Origin: Clostridium sp. CAG:452
Lineage (GTDB): Bacteria > Bacillota > Clostridia > TANB77 > CAG-508
Direction: 5' to 3'
Assembly: GCA_000434035.1 (NCBI GenBank)
Contig: FR893511.1
Coordinates: 1-37,374 of the forward strand
DNA: 37,374 nt
Positions 33,260 through 37,374 of this stretch are shown here, piece after piece. A program made the position numbers and the translations under genes. The notes under the pieces were generated by a model, which worked only from the letters and a program-made list of their open reading frames with translations, searched no databases and had not been told where the DNA came from. How positions within the stretch are numbered: the stretch's first letter is position 1; each line of letters opens with the position of its first letter.

Positions 33260-34735
33260 AAAAAACTCATTGTATGAACTTTTTAATCTATGGAATTGAA
33301 ATTGTTCTTGGAATTATTCTTGTTTATTATATATTTTCATGTTGTATTTACCAACTGGAGCATCCTACATTTAAAATAACTTTTTTATCTATAATATTAA
33401 TATTAACAATGTTATTTATTATTTACAAATTAATTAATAATAAAAATTTTAAATACTATAATTTGTTGATTTTCATTTTTTCGTTTTTAATATATGCAGT
33501 ATGGGGAATCTATGCAAAGACTGAACCAGTAAGCGATTACGAAGTACTTATAAAAGGTGCCAATTCAGTAGTTAATCGGTACTTTTAATATGTTAAGTTT
33601 TGATAAAACTAATTATTTTTATTTTTATAATTTTCAAACCGGTTTTGTAATGTATCTTGCATTAGTTATAAAGATTTTTGGTAGCCATTTAATATTTCTA
33701 AAAATATTTGAAATATTATTTATGAGTTTAACTAATGTCTTTGTTTATAAAATCGCTTCTAAAGTATATACAAAAAAAATTGGAATTATATCTTCTATAA
33801 TATATAGTTTATTATTTTTTAACATAGCTGGTTCTTCAATAATAAACAATCAACATTTTTCCACTTTACTCGTAATATTATCTATATATTTTTTTATTAA
33901 GGATAAATGTTTTTATTATGTTTTAAGTGGTATTTTAGTAGGTATTGCAAATATAATCAGACCAAGTTCTATTATAATTTTAATATCTTTTTGTTTGTTC
34001 CTTTTGTGGAAGCTTTTAATTAATAATTTTAAAACTTGGAAAACTTTTCTTATAGGGTTTTTATTAATCATTTTATCTGCATTTTCTACTATGAAAATAT
34101 TTGACTATAGTTTGTTGAATTTAAATGTTGTACCTACTTCTACGCTTTCTTCTAATGCTAAATATTTTAAATTTGTACTTGGAATACATGGAAACGGAAT
34201 CTATAATATACCTACAGAAACTGCTGAAAAAACACAAGTTTACTTTGACTTACAAAAATTAAATTTTGATTATGAACTGTATAATAATGAATGTAAAAAT
34301 TTCATAGTTAATAAATTTACACAAAACACTAAGGAAACTTTTGGTCATATAAAAAATAAAATGTTAGTTTTTTGTGGTGAAGAAGATAATCAAATTGGTT
34401 TTTCTGGTAACAAGGTTCAAAATAGCAAAAGTTATATTTTTATAAAATACTATGGATATGTGCAATACTTCTTATTAATTGTTTTCAGTTTATTAACAGT
34501 CATTATTAATGTCAAAGAAAGCAAGTTTTATAATACTAAAAATAATTTATATCAGACACAAATACTATTTGAAATTGTTTTTATACTTTATTTTTGTGCA
34601 CACTTATTAATTGAGGTTCAACCTCGTTATAGATATGATCAATATTTAATGTTAGCTTTTATTGCATCACCTTCAATATATTTATTATTTTCCATTATTT
34701 CTTCAAAATACAATAAAAAAGACAAGGAAGTATAA
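33256..34735 (+). CDS. GT39-like membrane glycosyltransferase, +1 shift at CGG
   Basis: A polytopic membrane protein (492 residues when restored, about 11 helices) resembling the GT-C class (GT39/ArnT/PMT) that uses polyprenyl-phosphate sugars. It is the likely GtrC-like partner of the two genes before it. An extracytoplasmic loop has AKTEPVSDYEVLIKGANSVVNG, the acidic first-loop pattern of GT-C enzymes. NFQTGFVMYLALVIKIFG and IIRPSSIIILISF follow. The plain frame stops at 33588 and a second ORF runs from 33590. At 33577-33579 the frame reads AAT CGG TAC; skipping the C gives NGTFNMLSFDKTNYFYFYN, one continuous protein. The cut falls in the loop between helices, next to the expected active site. 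It is last in the operon. Confidence 0.83.
33577..33579 (+). other. In-frame CGG, inferred +1 shift site (GT39-like)
   Basis: The codons read GTA GTT AAT CGG TAC TTT TAA. Skipping the C gives AAT GGT ACT TTT AAT ATG TTA (NGTFNML). Without the shift a stop follows after two codons. Confidence 0.76.
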
Positions 34736-34750
34736 GTTAAACTTCCTTGT
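34722..34750. terminator. Bidirectional terminator, polysaccharide operon and sleB-ypeB
   Basis: A perfect 10-bp stem ACAAGGAAGT (34722-34731)/ACTTCCTTGT (34741-34750) with a 9-base loop holds the stop of the GT39-like gene. It is followed by TTCTCTTTTTTC on the plus strand and CTTTTTTATT on the minus strand. Confidence 0.85.
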
Positions 34751-34762
34751 TTCTCTTTTTTC

Positions 34763-34900
34763 TTATGCCTTTCTGTTTGCTATTTCAATTGCTTTTGCAT
34801 CAATGCTACCACAATCTTTTGCAGATACATTTCCCCATCCGCCATCATGTTTTACTTTTTCATATACTCCTAATTCTTTTGCAATTTCTTCTTTTTTATT
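34763..34900 (-). pseudogene. Alpha/beta-type small acid-soluble spore protein fragment
   Basis: A 45-residue open stretch after ypeB reads EEIAKELGVYEKVKHDGGWGN (split here) then VSAKDCGSIDAKAIEIANRKA. This resembles the alpha/beta SASP core: the germination-protease site EIA-x-ELG, then GW and AK-x-x-G-x-I. SASPs coat DNA in spores. No ATG, GTG or TTG lies in frame, and a stop (TAA) closes the frame just upstream, inside the last codons of ypeB. It could be a remnant without its N-terminus or start at an odd codon. No CGG is involved. Assignment is tentative. Confidence 0.42.
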
Positions 34901-36270
34901 GTGTTAATATTCCATTAGGTGTATCTATAATAACTAAAATATTTTCTTCCCTTCCCGTTTCAACATTTGTATAAACAAGGAAATCAGTATCATCTATTTT
35001 GCCTTTAAACTCATAACATAATATTTCTGTTTTCCACTCTGTTGGAATAATTGCCATTCCTTCACTTGTAATTTCTAAGCTTTTATTTAATTTACTTTTT
35101 GCCTCTTCTATAGATATTTTTGCTTTTGTAAATGTTCTTTCAGTATGATTATTTAAATATCCTGATGTTTCTACACCTAATATTTCCCCATTATCTAATG
35201 CAACTTTTACTTTTATTAAATCTGGATAAATTGTTACTCCATTTTGCTCATATGCATAATTTATTGTTACAATTCCACCTTCTTTCAAATAGTAAGTTGC
35301 TTTCATATTTGATATTCCACGTGAATTTAAAAATTCTTTTCCTTTTTCATTTGCCTCATCTTGGCTTATTACCTCTGCTTTTACCTCTCTGTTGTAATTC
35401 ATATTTACAATATGTCCACCTTTTTTAGCTATTGATATTGTTAAATTATTATTATTTCCATTATCATCTATTTTAGCATTAAAATCATAGACCTGAATAT
35501 TTCCATTTTCTATTAGCCCATTAGAGTTAAATTCTTGTATTCTGTCTTCTCCAATAAACTCTTTTGCTATTTGATTTGCTCTTTTCTCATCTATTTCTTC
35601 TCCTGTAAGGCCTTTCTTTTCAGCACTTTCCATGTGTTCAGAAAAAGCTCCATCATATATTAATCCTGCATATTCTCCAAAATTTTCGTCTATATTACTA
35701 AATGTAGCAGCAGATAAATTATCAACTTGTTGTGCAAAAGCAGTCTTTGTATCTTTTGTAAGTTCTTCCCAACTTATTCTTCCGTTCATTCATATCTGTT
35801 GCAAGTTGATTTAATGTATTTTTTAATTCTTTACTATATTCATGTAACTCTTTTAAATTATCTAGATCTTCTTGTGTTAATTCTTCATTATATATATTTT
35901 TTCTTGAAAGAGAATAACTATATTCGCTTACTTGATTTAAGAACTTTGAAGTATTAGAAAGCTCATTACTAGATATAGGTAATTGTGCTAAATAAACTTG
36001 TGCCAAATTTGCTTCTCGCCATACCTTTGTTAATGTCTCTGCTCCGTGTTCTGGAGTGCTTGTAATTGTTGCTTTAGCTAAATAATTTTCTAAATCTTGT
36101 ACATAATCTATTAATTCATATAAAGCAAAATTGTATTGATTTTGAGTTGTAATAGCATATTCTTTTTTTTCTTTGTATAAAAAATAACCTAAAATGATAC
36201 TAGCAATTAGTAATATTATTAAAATTCCATAAATATAATTTTTTTTCATTGAACTTAAATATTTATTCAT
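34896..36270 (-). CDS. ypeB: YpeB germination protein, +1 shift at CGG
   Basis: YpeB is needed to place and protect the cortex-lytic enzyme SleB in the spore. The restored protein has 457 residues (B. subtilis YpeB has 450). A signal anchor is at about 10-30 (YIYGILIILLIASIILGYF), a helical N-terminal domain follows, and then PepSY-like repeats (EEIDEKRANQIAKEFIGEDRI, SQDEANEKGKEFLNSRGI, SIEEAKSKLNKSLEI). It ends VIIDTPNGILTQ, the usual YpeB end. The plain frame stops at 35722, a second ORF covers the rest. At 35782-35784 the codons are AAT GAA CGG AAG; skipping the C gives MNEGRISWEELTKDT. The ATG at 36270 is behind AAGGAG, 21 bases after sleB. Confidence 0.92.
35782..35784 (-). other. In-frame CGG, inferred +1 shift site (ypeB)
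   Basis: The codons read GAT ATG AAT GAA CGG AAG AAT. Skipping the C gives GAA GGA AGA ATA AGT TGG (EGRISW), a pattern that fits YpeB at the end of its first domain. Without the shift about 20 foreign residues and a stop follow. Confidence 0.78.
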
Positions 36271-36291
36271 TAATATTCTCCTTTACTATAA

Positions 36292-36758
36292 TTATTTACA
36301 AAAATGGTGTTTTCCAATTGTTTTTACAATTGTTTTTGACCAAATCCACTTATTTGTTGCAGTATTTGGGTTAAAATAATATATACATCCATTTGTAGGA
36401 TCCCAACCATTTATTGCATCTTGAGCAGCTTTTACAACGGTTGAATCTTCACTAATAGGATGATTTATTTGCCCATCAGAAACTGCTGTAAATGCGCTCG
36501 GTTGATAAATTACCCCAGCAATTGTATTTGGAAAATCCGCATGTTTTACTCTATTTAATATAACTGCACCGCACTGCAACTTGTCCTTCATAGCTTTCTC
36601 CTCTTGCTTCCCCGATTAATGGCTCTTGCTATTAATTGAACATCTGAAGTAGAACTTCCTGTCGCAGCAATAACTTCATTGTCCACTAAACTTGTAGAAA
36701 AATATATTAAACAAATTGCTAAAATTATTGTTATAAAAATATAAAATATAGTTTTCAA
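36292..36758 (-). CDS. sleB: SleB spore-cortex-lytic enzyme, two +1 shifts at CGG
   Basis: SleB is a lytic transglycosylase acting on cortex peptidoglycan during germination. It starts at TTG 36758 behind AGGAGG, with a signal sequence (KTIFYIFITIILAICLIYFSTS). No peptidoglycan-binding domain is present, so this is a short, catalytic-domain-only form (154 residues). The protein is encoded in three frames. Frame one ends at AIN, CGG at 36612-36614. A 14-codon middle segment GEARGESYEGQVAV carries the catalytic Glu50. CGG at 36569-36571 then leads to GAVILNRVKHADFPNTIAGV and the family end WIWSKTIVKTIGKHHFCK. Both C residues must be skipped to rebuild the very conserved NGEARGE...GQVAVGAVILNR block. 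ypeB follows by 21 bases. Confidence 0.93.
36569..36571 (-). other. In-frame CGG, inferred +1 shift site 2 (sleB)
   Basis: The codons read GTT GCA GTG CGG TGC in the frame set by site 1. Skipping the C gives GTG GGT GCA GTT ATA (VGAVI), exact SleB sequence. Confidence 0.82.
36612..36614 (-). other. In-frame CGG, inferred +1 shift site 1 (sleB)
   Basis: The codons read GCC ATT AAT CGG GGA AGC. Skipping the C gives AAT GGG GAA GCA AGA GGA (NGEARG), which contains the catalytic Glu. Only 14 codons separate it from site 2. Confidence 0.82.
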
Positions 36759-36854
36759 AATTTCCTCCTATTTATTATAAATTCCAATTTTCATCATCAA
36801 ACATAGTTTGCATTGTTTTTTGTAAAATTATACTTTTTTTATAATTTTTTATGA

Positions 36855-36860
36855 TATAAT
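36855..36860 (+). promoter_or_regulatory. Extended -10 element before the UgtP-like gene
   Basis: A perfect TATAAT preceded by TGA (extended -10). No good -35 is seen 17 bases upstream, where the sequence is ACTTTT-like. The ATG follows 59 bases later behind GGAGG. Confidence 0.6.
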
Positions 36861-36918
36861 AGGTAAAACTAATTTTATGTTGAATTTTAAAATAATTTGT
36901 CTTCTATGGAGGTTTTTT

Positions 36919-37374
36919 ATGAAGAAAATTTTAATATTTTATGGTTCTTATGGTGGTGGTCACCTGTCTGCTGCAAGAAGTATAAAAGAATATATAGATT
37001 CGAATTATAATAACTATCAAATAGAAATGGTAGATTGCGTTGAATATGTTAATAAAGCGTTAAACAAAGTAACAACAAAAGCTTATTCTGACATGGCTAA
37101 AAATGCTCATTGGATTTGGAAAAAAGTATATTACGGTGCTGAAAAAGGTGCCGTTGCAAAAATGAATGACGAAACTCAAAAATTAATGTCTATCAAGTTA
37201 AATAAACTATTGCAAGAGTATGAACCAAACCTAATTATTTGTACACATCCATTTGCTAGTCACATGTGTGCAATTTTAAAAAAGAAGAAAAAAATCAATT
37301 GCAAAATTGCAACAATTATCACAGATTACGCTCCTCATAGCCAATGGCTTATGTATCCAGCATATGTAGATAAT
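36919..37374 (+). CDS. UgtP/MGDG-synthase-type glycosyltransferase, cut by window end
   Basis: The first 152 codons of a GT28-like protein. The N-terminus ILIFYGSYGGGHLSAARSIKE has the Gly-rich GGGH motif of MGDG synthases and of UgtP, the processive diacylglycerol beta-glucosyltransferase. VDCVEYVNKALNKV, LIICTHPFASHMCAIL and TIITDYAPHSQWL are also typical of this N-terminal (MGDG_synth) domain. It would make glucosyl-diacylglycerol for the membrane and possibly lipoteichoic acid anchors. GGAGG lies 6 bases before the ATG. The UDP-sugar domain is beyond the window. Confidence 0.88.
   Translation, partial: MKKILIFYGSYGGGHLSAARSIKEYIDSNYNNYQIEMVDCVEYVNKALNKVTTKAYSDMAKNAHWIWKKVYYGAEKGAVAKMNDETQKLMSIKLNKLLQEYEPNLIICTHPFASHMCAILKKKKKINCKIATIITDYAPHSQWLMYPAYVDN

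Noticed and set aside
22089..34735. Mobile element or recent insertion of the whole polysaccharide cluster
   Set aside because: No integrase, transposase, attachment repeats or composition shift at the ends; the low G+C matches the flanks.
34763..36270. A YpeB-SASP fusion protein
   Set aside because: YpeB ends with its normal C-terminus and a TAA; the second frame has its own stop just upstream and no CGG joins them.
857..36614. Random sequencing indels or ordinary pseudogenes as the cause of the six split genes
   Set aside because: All seven breaks are the same event (an extra C making an in-frame CGG), no homopolymer indels or stop mutations occur, and the products are otherwise well conserved. 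A motif-specific base-calling error is not fully excluded and is kept as the main alternative.
857..36614. Reassignment of CGG to another amino acid, such as Trp or Gln
   Set aside because: Replacing the residue would not help: the reading frame changes by +1 after each CGG and stops follow soon in the original frame.
857..36614. P-site slippage as in prfB or Ty1
   Set aside because: The preceding codons (TAT, GAA, AAA, AAT, GTG) mostly cannot re-pair after a one-base move, and no upstream Shine-Dalgarno-like stimulator is shared. Out-of-frame entry of tRNA-Gly or four-base reading fits better.
36759..36854. A sigma-G promoter for sleB
   Set aside because: The only -10-like sequence (TATAAT) lies 4 bases from the ribosome-binding site, too close, and no sigma-G -35 was seen.

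Overview
This is a very AT-rich window, probably from an endospore-forming member of the Clostridia (Bacillota). The evidence is spoIIGA-sigE downstream of ftsAZ, sleB-ypeB, a spore-protein remnant and Gram-positive wall genes. TGA and TAA work as ordinary stops, and CGA, CGT, CGC, AGA and AGG all occur as Arg codons. No species can be named from the sequence. There is no CRISPR array and no transposase.

The main observation concerns the codon CGG. Six genes that look broken (a GH25/LysM lysozyme, a PflX-like radical SAM enzyme, spoIIGA, a GT39-like membrane transferase, ypeB and sleB, the last one twice) are each interrupted at an in-frame CGG. In all seven places, skipping the C, so that the next codon is GGN (Gly), restores the full-length conserved protein. 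My hand scan of the other ~35 kb found no further in-frame CGG codon in any intact native gene. Out-of-frame CGG triplets inside genes are common (around fifty). The single in-frame CGG that cannot be a shift site lies in an acetyltransferase gene of visibly different base composition. I infer that CGG is not an Arg codon here. It seems to act as a general +1 shift signal, with CGGN read as Gly, probably linked to loss of tRNA-Arg(CCG). A systematic sequencing artefact (an extra C before GG) is the main alternative.

Layout. 1-760: initiator tRNA (minus strand, cut by the window edge) and a foreign-looking GNAT gene. 760-8522: lysozyme, MscS channel, PflX-like enzyme, a lipid acyltransferase/glycosyltransferase pair, and small membrane proteins, TrmL and MgtC. 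8532-12824 (minus): ftsA-ftsZ, a terminator, then spoIIGA-sigE, with three tandem 11-bp repeats upstream of the ftsA promoter. 13011-21900 (minus): murF-ddl-yqeK-yhaO-like, a 594-bp AT-rich gap, yhaN-like, prfA, femX. 22089-34735 (plus): a twelve-gene surface-polysaccharide operon with a TagO-type initiator, Wzy- and Wzx-like proteins, glycosyltransferases, TagA/WecG-type transferase, WecB and a GtrB-GtrA-GT39 module. 34763-36758 (minus): germination genes sleB-ypeB and a spore-protein fragment. 36919-end: the start of a UgtP/MGDG-synthase-type glycosyltransferase.

Functionally the window covers division, the switch to sporulation, spore cortex lysis, and the peptidoglycan, glycolipid and surface-polysaccharide layers of the envelope. 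TTG starts behind good Shine-Dalgarno sites are frequent (ftsA, femX, spoIIGA, yhaN-like, sleB and two glycosyltransferases).
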